Assembly (NCBI RefSeq): GCF_000013005.1
Contig: NC_007722.1
Location: forward strand, 2,051,501 to 2,115,500
Origin: Erythrobacter litoralis HTCC2594
Lineage (GTDB): Bacteria; Pseudomonadota; Alphaproteobacteria; Sphingomonadales; Sphingomonadaceae
Direction of reading: 5' to 3'
DNA: 64,000 nt
Shown: piece by piece, positions 32,879 to 42,407 of the stretch
How positions within the stretch are numbered: position 1 is the first letter of the stretch
How the letters are laid out: every line of letters begins with the position of its first letter
Position numbers and translations under genes: made by a program
The notes under the pieces: model-generated
What the model saw: only the letters and a program-made list of their open reading frames with translations
The model's database searches: none
Told to the model about the DNA's origin: nothing

Positions 32879-34005
32879 GGCTTTTCTACTCCAGAGTCTT
32901 GCTGCAATCGGCGTAGAAAAGGTCGACCTGGCCTATTAACGCCAATCGGGCCGCTTGTGTGTGATGCTCCATCAAATGCCGCCCGCTCCATGCAGCGTTC
33001 AATGTGCTCACGCATGTGGCGCATATTGTGAAGGGTGATCGCCATGACCTTGTAGCGATGAAGACGATCTGGAACGTCGCTGCCTAACTTTGATTGGTCA
33101 AAGTCCCAATCGCCGTAAAGCATCTCGTCTTTGACCTCGAAAATCGCAGATTTCGTGTTTGGCGCGTAGAACTCGGCGATGTCGGCCCACAGACCCACAT
33201 CGCTGCGCCAGTCTTTTTCTGTATCTGACCAGCTTTCCCAGATCTCGTCGGACATCTCGACTTTCGGCAAAGTCTTCAATTGGTTTCCTTTCTCAAGAAG
33301 CGCAGGAAAGTATCTGCTATGCCAGAGCCAGTGCCCGATCGCGGCGAAGCTTGCATTGAGATTATCAAAACTCCGGCGGGTTGAGTCGCTGTGCTGTTTC
33401 GACCAGTCTTGAAACTTCTGCTCCAGATCAGCACAACCTCTGGCTATCTCTGCCATCCTCGCATCAATACGCTCAATGTGTTGAGAAGCACCAGAATGTG
33501 CACCCTCGGCCAGCAACTTGGCGACTTCTACCCTCTTGCCAATCTCACCAAGGCTCTCGTCAACGGCATGATGCTGCGCATTTGTAATGAATTCGGCCCG
33601 CAGCTTTGTTGCGAGGAACTCGTCGAGGCGAGCATCAATCAGGGCACCTAGGTCACTGTCAGAACCCGCCTGTTCGGCACCTGCAAGCTTGGAATCAATC
33701 AATGCAAAGACTTGATCTCGGTCTAAACTAATGTGCTCATCTATCTCATCCGCTGCGGCCCGCCTCGTGCCCGAGATGATAAGCCAAGCTGCCAGCGCAA
33801 TGATCCCGGCTTGGAAAAGCGCAGCCACCCACCACGGAGTTGAAAATAGCCACTCAAGCATGGAGGGCATCCGCTTTTGCAGCAGCTCGAAGTCGTCCGG
33901 TGCTGTCGTGTAGCCAATGATGTCGAGCATGAACCTCGTGACAAGATAAACCGACACAAGGACTGTGAACGCTATCCCAGCGATGAGCTTGATGATGGAC
34001 TTCAT
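32866..34005 (-). CDS. Orphan membrane-anchored coiled-coil protein, low GC, beside tRNA-Gln
   Basis: I do not recognise this 379-residue protein. It has two N-terminal membrane helices (about 5-28 and 55-80: KLIAGIAFTVLVSVYLV, WWVAALFQAGIIALAAWLI), a long charged helical part (about 95-225) with coiled-coil character, and a C-terminal domain (about 225-350) containing FYAPNTKSAIFEVKDEM. That last phrase vaguely resembles the ExK strand of PD-(D/E)xK nucleases, but the other residues cannot be placed. The ATG at 34005 has a near-perfect AGGAGG. GC content is clearly lower than in neighbours, and 18-bp repeats flank the gene, so acquisition by transfer is likely. Confidence 0.7.
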   Translation of the reverse strand: MKSIIKLIAGIAFTVLVSVYLVTRFMLDIIGYTTAPDDFELLQKRMPSMLEWLFSTPWWVAALFQAGIIALAAWLIISGTRRAAADEIDEHISLDRDQVFALIDSKLAGAEQAGSDSDLGALIDARLDEFLATKLRAEFITNAQHHAVDESLGEIGKRVEVAKLLAEGAHSGASQHIERIDARMAEIARGCADLEQKFQDWSKQHSDSTRRSFDNLNASFAAIGHWLWHSRYFPALLEKGNQLKTLPKVEMSDEIWESWSDTEKDWRSDVGLWADIAEFYAPNTKSAIFEVKDEMLYGDWDFDQSKLGSDVPDRLHRYKVMAITLHNMRHMREHIERCMERAAFDGASHTSGPIGVNRPGRPFLRRLQQDSGVEKPGIR

Positions 34006-34114
34006 ATGCACCTCCTGCCTCACCTTCCCAGCGAAGGCGAGTCCGAGCCACGGCATGGCTCGAACTGCAGGTGTGCGTTACCGCCGCCAGCCTCACGAGA
34101 CCGGCTTTCCGCGT

Positions 34115-34132
34115 TTGCTGCCTAATGCCGGG
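34115..34132 (+). repeat. Direct repeat flanking the orphan gene, next to the tRNA-Gln 3' end
   Basis: TTGCTGCCTAATGCCGGG at 34115-34132 matches 32863-32880 at 16 of 18 bases in the same orientation. The two copies bracket the orphan gene (about 1.25 kb), and this copy lies four bases from the tRNA-Gln CCA end. It could be an attachment-site remnant; the 18 bases do not derive from the tRNA itself. Confidence 0.6.
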
Positions 34133-34136
34133 AAAC

Positions 34137-34210
34137 TGGATGCCCCGTGAGGATTCGAACCTCAATTGACGGAGTCAGAGTCCGTAGTCTTACCATTAGA
34201 CGACGGGGCA
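34137..34210 (-). tRNA. tRNA-Gln (CTG anticodon)
   Basis: The reverse strand folds with acceptor TGCCCCG/CGGGGCA (a U1-A72 pair, as expected for tRNA-Gln), anticodon stem ACGGA/TCCGT, loop CTCTGAC (anticodon CTG), T-arm TGAGG/CCTCA with TTCGAAT, discriminator T and an encoded CCA at 34137-34139. It reads CAG. Confidence 0.95.
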
Positions 34211-34363
34211 TCGGCTGCGGTGGAATCGGGTTCCGCCTGCGAGCGAGGCCGCGCATCTAGGTCCCTGCCCCGTTTGCGTCAAGGCTGCTTCGACGCCTAC
34301 CGGACACCCAACTCTTGCCGTATCGTGCGCTCTCGCCTAACTTCATTTTCAGGTCCTCGCGCT

Positions 34364-35653
34364 ATGTCGGTGCGAGAAGGTAATGAAAAGTCGAAAAACA
34401 TGGCGGAAATGTCTCCGCCGGACGGTAACAGGAGGGCAGGCCGCAAGGGGAACAAAAGGTCCGGCACAGTAGCCGATTTTCGCTACAAGAGTTCCCCGCC
34501 GCCCGAAACCAAGTCGAAAGAACGTCGCGCCCGCCGCGACGGTGCTTCCCGCAATCGCAACAATGGCAAGGCCGCAGAGCCTGCCTCGGCACGCGCCGCG
34601 CGTTCGCCGCGGCCCATGCACAAGCCGCATGGCGGACCGCGCTATCGGCAGGCCTATGCCGCACTCGACCTCGGTACCAACAATTGCCGGCTGTTGATCG
34701 CGCGACCTTCGGGCGAGAACTTCACCGTCATCGACGCCTTCAGCCGCGTCGTGAAGCTGGGCGAGGGCCTCGCGCATAGCGGGCGGCTCTCGGACGATGC
34801 GATGGACCGCGCGCTGGGCGCGCTCAAAGTCTGTTCCGACAAGCTGCGCCGCCGCAACGTCTATCTCGCCCGCTCGGTCGCGACCGAGGCCTGTCGCCGC
34901 GCCAGCAATGGCGAAGACTTCATCCAGCGGGTGAAGGACGAAACCGGCATCGTACTCGACATCATTACCGCGGAAGAAGAAGCCCGGCTGGCGGTGCTCG
35001 GCTGCCATGTCCTGCTGGAACAGGGCGAGGGCCGCGCTGTCATCTTCGACATCGGCGGCGGATCGACCGAACTGGTCCTGATCGAACCCAATGGCCGCGG
35101 CGTGCCCCGCATTCTCGACTGGCAGAGCGTTCCGTGGGGCGTCGTCTCGCTGTCCGACACCGTTGCCAAGACCGATCGCGGGCAGGAGGCCAGGCTCGCG
35201 CGCTACGCCGAAATGCGCCGGGTCGTCGGCGAGAGCTTTACGCCATTTGCCGAGCGGGTGGCGCAGCATGCCGGGCAGCCCGACATCCGCCTGCTCGGCA
35301 CAAGCGGCACGGTTACGACCCTAGCCAGCCTTCATCTCGAATTGCCGCAATACGACCGCCGCGCGGTCGACGGGCTGATCGTGCCCTCGCAGGTAATGCG
35401 CGATATCTCGTTGCGGCTGTCGGCCATGAGCGTGGACGAACGCTGCACCCTGCCCTGCATCGGGCAGGATCGCGCCGAACTGGTGGTGGCCGGATGCGCC
35501 ATCCTCGAATCGATTATCGACCTGTGGCCCGCCGAAAAGCTGGGCGTTGCCGATCGCGGCATCCGCGAAGGCATCCTGCGCAGCCTGATGGCGGGCGATT
35601 TCGCCACCGCGCGCGATCGCAAGGCGATGGACGAAACCCGGAAAGCACAATGA
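34364..35653 (+). CDS. Ppx/GppA exopolyphosphatase/guanosine pentaphosphatase
   Basis: The 429-residue protein has a basic, disordered N-terminal 95 residues and then the ASKHA-fold Ppx/GppA domain: YAALDLGTNNCRLLIARP, ARSVATEACRRASNG, and the phosphate loop VIFDIGGGSTELVLIE. The C-terminal HD-like domain of longer E. coli forms is absent. It should degrade polyphosphate and/or pppGpp in the cytoplasm. Starts at 34364, 34400 and 34409 are all possible; I use the first because AGG precedes it. It overlaps rlmE by four bases (ATGA). Confidence 0.88.
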   Translation: MSVREGNEKSKNMAEMSPPDGNRRAGRKGNKRSGTVADFRYKSSPPPETKSKERRARRDGASRNRNNGKAAEPASARAARSPRPMHKPHGGPRYRQAYAALDLGTNNCRLLIARPSGENFTVIDAFSRVVKLGEGLAHSGRLSDDAMDRALGALKVCSDKLRRRNVYLARSVATEACRRASNGEDFIQRVKDETGIVLDIITAEEEARLAVLGCHVLLEQGEGRAVIFDIGGGSTELVLIEPNGRGVPRILDWQSVPWGVVSLSDTVAKTDRGQEARLARYAEMRRVVGESFTPFAERVAQHAGQPDIRLLGTSGTVTTLASLHLELPQYDRRAVDGLIVPSQVMRDISLRLSAMSVDERCTLPCIGQDRAELVVAGCAILESIIDLWPAEKLGVADRGIREGILRSLMAGDFATARDRKAMDETRKAQ

Positions 35654-36312
35654 GCCGGTCCGGCAAAGATCCAGGCAAGCGGGTCAAGACGGCGCGCAAG
35701 AGATCGGCCTCCTCGACCCGTTGGCTCGAGCGCCAGCTAAACGATCCCTATGTCAAGCAGGCCAAGGCCGACGGCTATCGCAGCCGCGCGGCCTACAAGC
35801 TGATCGAGCTCGACGGGAAATTCGGCATCCTGAAAGGCGCGTCACGCGTCGTCGATCTCGGCATTGCGCCGGGCGGCTGGGCGCAGGTGGTGCGCAAGGT
35901 GCGCCCGAAGGCAGGTATCGTCGGCATCGACCTGCTGGAAACCGAACCGATCGAAGGCGTCACCATCCTGCAGATGGATTTCATGGCCGACGAAGCACCG
36001 GCCGGACTGGAGGCGGCTCTCGATGGTCCGCCCGACCTGGTGATGAGCGACATGGCTGCCAATACCGTCGGCCACAAGCAAACCGACCACCTGCGCACGA
36101 TGGGGCTCGTCGAAGCCGCCGCATGGTTCGCCATCGAGACGCTGGAGGAAGGCGGCACCTTCCTTGCCAAGGTCCTGGCCGGCGGGACCGACAATGATCT
36201 GCTCAAGCTGCTCAAGAGCCATTTCAAGACCGTCAAGCATGCCAAGCCACCGGCGAGCCGCAAAGGCTCGTCGGAATGGTATGTCGTCGCTCAGGGGTTC
36301 AAGGGGCGCTGA
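35650..36312 (+). CDS. rlmE: 23S rRNA (uridine-2'-O-)-methyltransferase RlmE
   Basis: The 220-residue FtsJ-type enzyme methylates U2552 of 23S rRNA. The K-D-K-E set is present in YRSRAAYKLIE, LVMSDMAAN, LAKVLAGG and SSEWYVVA, and the SAM motif is VVDLGIAPGGWAQV. The basic N-terminal 25 residues (GKRVKTARKRSASS) are longer than in E. coli but normal for alphaproteobacteria. Its ATG overlaps the ppx stop. The cytochrome gene converges 27 bases away. Confidence 0.95.
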   Translation: MSRSGKDPGKRVKTARKRSASSTRWLERQLNDPYVKQAKADGYRSRAAYKLIELDGKFGILKGASRVVDLGIAPGGWAQVVRKVRPKAGIVGIDLLETEPIEGVTILQMDFMADEAPAGLEAALDGPPDLVMSDMAANTVGHKQTDHLRTMGLVEAAAWFAIETLEEGGTFLAKVLAGGTDNDLLKLLKSHFKTVKHAKPPASRKGSSEWYVVAQGFKGR

Positions 36313-36339
36313 AACAATCGCTTCAGGACGCCGCAGCGA

Positions 36340-37017
36340 TCAGGTACCCGGCGGATTTCCAGGCACCGGCTGCGCCATATCCATGGCTTCGGCCGCTTCG
36401 ACCGGATCGATCGCACCGCCTTCGACACCGGCTTCGCCATCGGTCGCCCCGCCTTCCGCGCCTTCGGCTTCGGCTGCAACGGCTTCGACGTATTCGGGCA
36501 CAGGGATATTCGAGCCCATGCTGTTCATGTAGAGCGCCACCGCTGCGCGGTCCTCGATCTTGGACAGGCCGGCAAAGCTCATCTTGGTGCCGTTGGCATA
36601 ACCGCGCGGACTCTTCAGCCAGGCGTTCATCTCGTCCCAGGTCCAGGCGCCTTCCTTGGCCGAAAGCGCATCGGAATAGGCGAAGCCAGCGAGGCTGGCG
36701 ATATCCTTGCCCATGATGCCGTAGAGGTTCGGGCCGATGCCGTTGGCGCCGCCCTGCTCGATCGTGTGGCACGCGGTACACTTCGCAAACACGGCTTCAC
36801 CGGCCGAGACGTCGACGCCATCCATGTTCAGAGCAGCCGCCATGGTCATTTCCTCGGCGCCACCGCCACCTTCGGCCGCGCCCGCCACGAAGTAGCCGGG
36901 ATTTTCCGGCGCTTCGAGGTTGTCTGCGTGGAAGTACTTGCCGCTGACGATCGCTAGGCCGAGACCGACGATGCCCGAAAAGAGGACCCAGCCGAAGATG
37001 GTGTTTTGCTTATCCAT
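36340..37017 (-). CDS. Membrane-anchored c-type cytochrome (CycM/c552-like)
   Basis: The 225-residue protein has an N-terminal uncleaved helix (about 8-25, FGWVLFSGIVGLGLAIV), a Gly/Glu linker, and a class I cytochrome domain with heme site CTACH (Cys80, Cys83, His84) and sixth ligand Met146 in GTKMSFAG. The acidic, Gly/Ala/Glu-rich tail of some 45 residues is probably disordered. It should carry electrons between the bc1 complex and cytochrome oxidase at the periplasmic face. It is divergent from pheA, 196 bases apart. Confidence 0.92.
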   Translation of the reverse strand: MDKQNTIFGWVLFSGIVGLGLAIVSGKYFHADNLEAPENPGYFVAGAAEGGGGAEEMTMAAALNMDGVDVSAGEAVFAKCTACHTIEQGGANGIGPNLYGIMGKDIASLAGFAYSDALSAKEGAWTWDEMNAWLKSPRGYANGTKMSFAGLSKIEDRAAVALYMNSMGSNIPVPEYVEAVAAEAEGAEGGATDGEAGVEGGAIDPVEAAEAMDMAQPVPGNPPGT

Positions 37018-37213
37018 GCGATAAAAATCCGCGAAATGTGCTCAAGTTCCGATTGCCGCGCGCTCTAGTCAGCCAGCCGCGTCAAGGCAAGGCCATAACG
37101 GGCCGGAGAGGTGGGAATTGACCAGAATCTCTCCCCGCGCCCGCCCTTCGTTGCAATCGCGGAAATCATAATTGCTTGCGGCGCAATTTGCGCGCCGCTA
37201 CCCGCGCTGGCCA

Positions 37214-38107
37214 ATGTTGAGTTTTCCCGCCCCGGCGCTCGCGATGGTCGAGCGGATGCGCGCAGCCGCCGCTGCCGATCCCGCGCGCGCCATCGCCTTG
37301 CAGGGTGCACCGGGCGCCAATTCGCACCGCGCGGCGCAGGAATATGCGCCGGAATTGCTGCCCTTTCCCTGCTTCAGCTTCGAAGACGCGATCGAAGCGG
37401 TGCAGACCGGCAAGGCCGGCTGTGCGATCATCCCGATCGAAAACAGCCAGCACGGCCGCGTGGCCGATATCCACTTCCTGCTGCCCAACAGCGGGCTGCA
37501 AATCGTCGGCGAGCATTTCATGCGGATCGAGCACGCGCTGATGGGGCTGGGCAAGGGCCCGTTCGAAGCCGCCTACTCGCATCCGCAGGCGCTGGGCCAA
37601 TCGCGCGAATTCCTCCGCAAGCGCGGGATGGTACCGCTGAGCTTTGCGGATACCGCCGGTGCGGCGGCGCATGTTGCCGAGCGGCAGGACGCAAGCCTCG
37701 CCGCCATCGCGCCGGCGCTCGCAGCCGAGCTCTACGGTCTCGATATCGTCGAAGAGAATGTCGAAGACGCGCACGACAACACGACGCGCTTCGTCGTGCT
37801 GGCCAAGGAAGGTCTCGATCCGGCCACGCTCGCAGGCGAGCAGGCGATGACCACCTTCATCTTCACCGTGAAGAACATTCCCGCGGCGCTCTACAAGGCG
37901 ATGGGAGGTTTCGCGACCAACGGCGTCAACATGACCAAGCTGGAAAGCTACCAGCAGGGCGCCAGCTTTGCCGCTTCGACCTTCTATGCCGATATCATGG
38001 GCGCGCCGGGCGACCCGGCAGTCGACCGTGCTCTGGAAGAACTCGATTTTCATTCGGCCAGACTCAGGATGCTGGGGACATATCGGATGGCCCGCCAGCG
38101 CGGCTAG
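37214..38107 (+). CDS. pheA: Prephenate dehydratase
   Basis: The 297-residue monofunctional enzyme makes phenylpyruvate for phenylalanine synthesis. Substrate motifs include ALQGAPGANSHRAAQEY, IIPIENSQHGRVAD and DNTTRFVVL (the TRF motif). A C-terminal ACT domain (about 205-285, FTVKNIPAALYKAMGGFATN, MTKLESYQ) should bind phenylalanine as feedback inhibitor. No chorismate mutase domain is fused. The start is the ATG at 37214; the frame is open to 37172. Confidence 0.93.
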   Translation: MLSFPAPALAMVERMRAAAAADPARAIALQGAPGANSHRAAQEYAPELLPFPCFSFEDAIEAVQTGKAGCAIIPIENSQHGRVADIHFLLPNSGLQIVGEHFMRIEHALMGLGKGPFEAAYSHPQALGQSREFLRKRGMVPLSFADTAGAAAHVAERQDASLAAIAPALAAELYGLDIVEENVEDAHDNTTRFVVLAKEGLDPATLAGEQAMTTFIFTVKNIPAALYKAMGGFATNGVNMTKLESYQQGASFAASTFYADIMGAPGDPAVDRALEELDFHSARLRMLGTYRMARQRG

Positions 38108-38152
38108 CCATCCGGCTTGCGCGGTCGCTTGGCCCATGTCACCACGGGCATC

Positions 38153-38782
38153 GTGACAGTGGGTCGGGCCAATCCTGAAAGTGCGAGCGAGGCGTGGGAA
38201 AGCGTGCGCGCAGATTCGGACATTCAGTTCCAACCGCTGCCCCCACCCGAACCGCCTGAAACGCCCGCGTGGCTGGAAGCGCTTAACGAATTTCTCGCGG
38301 ATATTTTCGGCCCTCTCGCGCAGGCCGTGGCCGGATCGTGGCCGGTGCTCAAATGGGTGCTGCTGGCGGGCGGGGTCGCGCTGCTGCTCTTGCTGGTCTG
38401 GCGGATCGTCGAACCCTATGTCACGACGCCGCGAGCGAAAGAACCCCAGGAGGAGTGGTCGCCGGACACCCAGGAAGCGCTCGCGCTGCTCGAAGATGCC
38501 GACCGGCTGGCGGACGGCGGCGACTTTGCAGGCGCCGTCCACCTGCTGCTTGCGCGCAGCGTCGGCCAGATTGCGGCCGCGCGCCCGGGCCTCGTCGAAC
38601 CGAGCAGCACCGCGCGCGAGCTTGCCGGACAGCAGAGCCTGCCAGCCAAGGCGCGCGCCGCATTTGCGGTGATCGCGACCGGTGTGGAACGCAGCCTGTT
38701 CGCACTGCAGGACCTTGGGCGCGACGATTGGGAGCGCGCCCGCACCGCCTATTCGGATTTCGCGCTGGAGCGGCTTGCCTGA
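38153..38782 (+). CDS. DUF4129-type membrane protein, first gene of the MoxR operon
   Basis: The 209-residue protein has a Pro-rich lead (LPPPEPPETPAW), one strong membrane helix (about 65-90, LKWVLLAGGVALLLLLVWRI) and a cytoplasmic helical DUF4129-like domain (EALALLEDADRLADGGDFAG, AVHLLLARSVGQIAA). The function is unknown; it is the usual first gene of this operon type. The start is uncertain: GTG 38153 or 38159, or TTG 38117. It ends in TGATG with the DUF4350 gene. Confidence 0.75.
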   Translation: MTVGRANPESASEAWESVRADSDIQFQPLPPPEPPETPAWLEALNEFLADIFGPLAQAVAGSWPVLKWVLLAGGVALLLLLVWRIVEPYVTTPRAKEPQEEWSPDTQEALALLEDADRLADGGDFAGAVHLLLARSVGQIAAARPGLVEPSSTARELAGQQSLPAKARAAFAVIATGVERSLFALQDLGRDDWERARTAYSDFALERLA

Positions 38783-40107
38783 TGGCCACGGCCCCCGCTC
38801 TCGCGCCGGTTGCAGCCTCCGCGCAGCGTCAGGCTTTCGGCAAGCGCGGCGTGCTGGCGCTGGTGGGCATCGGCACGCTCGCCTTTATCGCGCTGCTCTA
38901 CCTGATCGGCACCGGCCAGATGACCGGACCTGCGAACAACGGGCAGGCCCATGCCGCCAGCAACGGGCTGACGGGCTATGCCGCGCTGGTGCAGATGCTG
39001 GAGGCGGAAGGGCACGATGTCCGGCTGTCGCGCAGCGAGGCCGCGCTCGACGATACCGGGCTGCTGGTGCTGACGCCCCCCGCTTTCACCGACGCCGAGG
39101 AACTCGCCACGCTGGTCGAGCGGCGGCGCTATACCGGTCCGACGCTGATCATCCTGCCCAAATGGAACGTTATGCGGGCCAGTGGCGAAGACGGGGGCAA
39201 GCCGGGTTGGGTACACGTCGTGGGCGCGGGCGGGTCGTCGCTGACCCCCGTGGTCGACGGGATCGAAACCCCCATCGAAGTGCAAAGTGTCGAGGAGCCG
39301 CGCTCATTGTCATGGCGGCTGGCCGGCGGCGCTCTGGCGGGTGTCCTTCCCGAAAGCAAGGCGATCCAGCATTTCGACGGCGCAGGCGCAGAACAGGTCG
39401 TCCCGCTCGTGCGTTCGGGCGATCGCGTGCTGGCGGGCTATTTCGATGGGCCGGGCTCCTACGCCGACCTGGCCGAACTGGCCGGGGTCGCGCCCAGGGA
39501 GCTCGAAGCCGACGGTACCGACGGCGAATTGTGGAACGTCACCATCGTGGCGGAGCCGGACCTGTTCAACAATTGGGGCATGGCCGATGCCGCGCGCGCC
39601 GATCTCGCCCACCGGATCGTGGACGCGGCGGCCGAGACCGCCGACCAGCCGGTCGTCTTCGACCTCACGCTCAATGGCCTGGGCGGATCGCGCAATCTGC
39701 TCTCGCTCGCCTTCGAACCGCCCTTCCTCGCCGCTACCCTCTGCCTGATCATGGCGCTGCTGCTGGTCGGCTGGCGCGCCTTCCGTCGCTTCGGCCCCGC
39801 CACCGCCGATGCGCCCGCGCTGGCTTTCGGCAAGGCGCAGCTGGTCGAAAACGGGGCAGGCGTGATCCAGCGTACGCGCCGGGTTCACTTGCTCACGCGG
39901 CCCTACGCCGGATTGGTCGAGCGGAGACTCGCCAAGACCCTCGGCCTGCGCCGGGCAAGCCGCGAGGCTATCGACGCAGCTTTGGCCCAGCGCGGGCTGG
40001 AGCCTGCCACGCCGCGTCTCGCCGCGCTCGAAAGCGCCAGGCATCATTCCGACATCATCCGCGCCGCGCGCGCGCTCGCATCGCTTGAAAGGACCCTTTC
40101 CCCATGA
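38782..40107 (+). CDS. DUF4350 membrane protein
   Basis: The 441-residue protein has an N-terminal helix (about 23-45, [20 protein letters not shown]), a large periplasmic DUF4350 domain with the typical [19 protein letters not shown] and [20 protein letters not shown], a second helix near residue 310 ([17 protein letters not shown]) and a cytoplasmic tail that is helical and basic. It probably forms part of a membrane complex assembled or remodelled by the MoxR ATPase encoded next. It is coupled to both neighbours (TGATG before, ATGA after). Confidence 0.8.
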   Translation: MATAPALAPVAASAQRQAFGKRGVLALVGIGTLAFIALLYLIGTGQMTGPANNGQAHAASNGLTGYAALVQMLEAEGHDVRLSRSEAALDDTGLLVLTPPAFTDAEELATLVERRRYTGPTLIILPKWNVMRASGEDGGKPGWVHVVGAGGSSLTPVVDGIETPIEVQSVEEPRSLSWRLAGGALAGVLPESKAIQHFDGAGAEQVVPLVRSGDRVLAGYFDGPGSYADLAELAGVAPRELEADGTDGELWNVTIVAEPDLFNNWGMADAARADLAHRIVDAAAETADQPVVFDLTLNGLGGSRNLLSLAFEPPFLAATLCLIMALLLVGWRAFRRFGPATADAPALAFGKAQLVENGAGVIQRTRRVHLLTRPYAGLVERRLAKTLGLRRASREAIDAALAQRGLEPATPRLAALESARHHSDIIRAARALASLERTLSP

Positions 40108-41066
40108 CTCAATCCCTCGAGGCACTGCGCGATCTCGCGAGCGCCGTCCGGCAGGAAATCGGCAAGGCCATCGTCGGGCAGGACGCGCTGATTGACCACC
40201 TGCTGATCGCGCTTGCGAGCGAAGGCCATGTGCTGATGGAAGGCCCGCCGGGCACCGCCAAGACCTTCCTCGCGCAGTGCTTCGCCCGCGCCACCGGGCT
40301 CGATTTCGGGCGTATCCAGTTCACGCCCGACCTGCTGCCGGGCGATATTCTCGGCTCCAACCTGTTCAACTTCCAGACCAGCACGTTCACGCTCACGCGC
40401 GGGCCGATCTTTACCGAACTGCTGCTGGGCGACGAGATCAACCGCACCCCGCCGAAAACGCAGGCGGCGCTGCTCGAAGCGATGCAGGAACGCTGCGTCA
40501 CGCTCGACGGTGAGACCCATTCATTGCCCGAACGCTTCATGGTGGTGGCAACGCAAAACCCGATCGAGAACCAGGGCGTCTACCCGCTACCCGAAGCCCA
40601 GCTCGACCGCTTTCTTTTCAAACTGCTGGTGCCTTATCCCGACGAAGCCGAAGAAGCGAAGATCGTCGCGCGCTTCTCGGTCGAGCAAGGCACCGCGCGG
40701 CCCGAAACCTTCGGGATCGAGCCGGTCACAGGCGAAGCGGCGCTCACCGCCGCCATCGGCGCGGTCAAGGAGGTGACGCTGGCACAGGAGAATATCGACT
40801 ATGTCGTGCGGCTGGTGCGCGGGACGCGCGAGCATGGCGACCTGATGACCGGGGCCAGCCCCCGCTCCGCCGTACTGCTCGCCAACGCCGCCCGCGCCCG
40901 GGCCGCGCTGGAAGGCCGCGACTACGTGATCCCTGACGATATCAAGCTGCTCGCCACCGCGGTGCTGCGGCACCGCCTGACGCTCACCGCCGCTGCCGAG
41001 ATCGAAGGTCGCGCGGTCGAGAATATCGTCGAAGACCTGATCGCCAATACCGAGGCTCCGCGCTAA
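40104..41066 (+). CDS. MoxR-family AAA+ ATPase
   Basis: The 320-residue AAA+ protein has Walker [14 protein letters not shown], Walker [21 protein letters not shown], sensor 1 [20 protein letters not shown] and the arginine-containing segment QLDRFLFKL. MoxR ATPases act as chaperones for partner proteins with DUF58/von Willebrand-type domains, and such a partner is encoded next. The ATG overlaps the DUF4350 stop by four bases. Confidence 0.92.
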   Translation: MTQSLEALRDLASAVRQEIGKAIVGQDALIDHLLIALASEGHVLMEGPPGTAKTFLAQCFARATGLDFGRIQFTPDLLPGDILGSNLFNFQTSTFTLTRGPIFTELLLGDEINRTPPKTQAALLEAMQERCVTLDGETHSLPERFMVVATQNPIENQGVYPLPEAQLDRFLFKLLVPYPDEAEEAKIVARFSVEQGTARPETFGIEPVTGEAALTAAIGAVKEVTLAQENIDYVVRLVRGTREHGDLMTGASPRSAVLLANAARARAALEGRDYVIPDDIKLLATAVLRHRLTLTAAAEIEGRAVENIVEDLIANTEAPR

Positions 41067-41072
41067 CGCGGC

Positions 41073-42407
41073 ATGTTCAAGCGCTTCCCCCTCGTCCCCA
41101 CCGCCCGCGCGGTCTGGCTGGCCGCCCTGGCTGCACCGATCGCACTGCTGGTCGCGCTGCTCGCGCCGCAGGCTTGGCTCATCGCGCCAGTGGCGGCGGT
41201 GGCGCTGATCCTCGCGGTCGTGGCCGATGGCCTGCTGGCCGGGCGGCTGGAGGAATGGCGCTTCCACGCGCCTGACGATGTCGAAGTCGGCGAGCCTTTC
41301 GATCTGACCGTACTGGCCGACATCCCGACCGGTGCCGCGAGCCGGGTCGAAGCCGCGTGGCAATGCGATCCGCGCCTGGCCAAGGGCGGCATGGCGCGAG
41401 CCTTGCTTGAGACCAACCGGTCGGAAACCCATTGGGAGGGTAAGGTAACCCTGCACGCCAACCGGCGGGGCACCGGTTCTCTCCAGCGCATCTGGCTCAA
41501 CTGGCAAGGTCCGCTCGGCCTTGGCGCAAGGCAAGTCAGCCATGTGCTGGAACGCGAGGTCCGCATCTGGCCCGATCTCGCACCGATCCGGTCCAAGACT
41601 CTCCAGACCTATCTCCGCGATGCCGAACTCGGGCTGATCGCCCGTCGCCAGCGCGGCGAAGGGACACAGTTCGAATCGCTCACCGAATACGATGCGGGGA
41701 TGGACCGCCGTACAATCGACTGGAAAGCCAGCAGCCGCCACACCAAGCTGCTGGCGCGCGAGAACGAGAGCGAGCGCAACAACCAGATCGTCTTCGCCTT
41801 CGATTGCGGCAAAGCGATGTGCGAGCCGCTCGATGGTGTGCCACGTATCGACCGCGCGGTGACGGCCGGGCTGACCGGCGCCTATGTCGCCCTCAAGGGC
41901 GGCGACAGGGCCATGCTGTTCGGCTTCGCCCGCAAGCCCGAGGTCATAACCCCCTTCATCGGGGAAACGCGGGCTTTCCCGCAGCTGCAGCAAGCCGCTG
42001 CCTCGCTCGATTATCGCAGCGAGGAGCCCAATTTCACGCTCGGCCTTGCCACCCTCGCTTCGCAATTGCGGCGGCGCTCGTTGATCGTGCTGTTCTCCGA
42101 ATTCACCGACCCGACCAGCGCCGAAATGATGATCGAAAGCATCGCCCGGCTGGTCGAGAAGCACATCGTGCTGTTCGTGGCCTTCGAGGATACCGAGTTA
42201 CAGGCCTTGCAGCAGGTCGAGCCCGACAGCCTGGGTGCCATCGCGAGCGCGGTGACGGCTGACAGTCTGACGCAACAGCGCGCGCTGGTCCACGAGCGGC
42301 TGCGCCACATGGGGGTCGACATCATCGAGGCGCCGCACGACCGGATCGGTTTTGCGGTCATCGACCGCTACCTTTCGATCCGTCGCAGCGAGGCAATCGC
42401 AGGATGA
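41073..42407 (+). CDS. DUF58 (vWA-like) membrane protein, MoxR partner
   Basis: The 444-residue protein has two N-terminal helices (about 8-50), a beta-rich middle (EEWRFHAPDDVEVGEPFDLT) and the DUF58 motif RQRGEGTQFESLTEYDAGMD, then a vWA-like domain whose first motif is IVFAFDCGKAM. The classical MIDAS DxSxS is altered to DCGKA, as in many DUF58 proteins. It is the expected substrate or partner of the MoxR ATPase, six bases downstream of it, and overlaps the next gene. Confidence 0.88.
   Translation: MFKRFPLVPTARAVWLAALAAPIALLVALLAPQAWLIAPVAAVALILAVVADGLLAGRLEEWRFHAPDDVEVGEPFDLTVLADIPTGAASRVEAAWQCDPRLAKGGMARALLETNRSETHWEGKVTLHANRRGTGSLQRIWLNWQGPLGLGARQVSHVLEREVRIWPDLAPIRSKTLQTYLRDAELGLIARRQRGEGTQFESLTEYDAGMDRRTIDWKASSRHTKLLARENESERNNQIVFAFDCGKAMCEPLDGVPRIDRAVTAGLTGAYVALKGGDRAMLFGFARKPEVITPFIGETRAFPQLQQAAASLDYRSEEPNFTLGLATLASQLRRRSLIVLFSEFTDPTSAEMMIESIARLVEKHIVLFVAFEDTELQALQQVEPDSLGAIASAVTADSLTQQRALVHERLRHMGVDIIEAPHDRIGFAVIDRYLSIRRSEAIAG

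Noticed and set aside
32837..34132. Integron gene cassette with attC sites
   Set aside because: The arms read ATTAGGT...ACCTAAT and do not contain GTTRRRY/RYYYAAC in the required order; no integrase is present.
37214..38107. Missing ESRP motif in the prephenate dehydratase ACT domain
   Set aside because: ESYQ at this place is usual in alphaproteobacterial enzymes, so it is not a sign of lost regulation.
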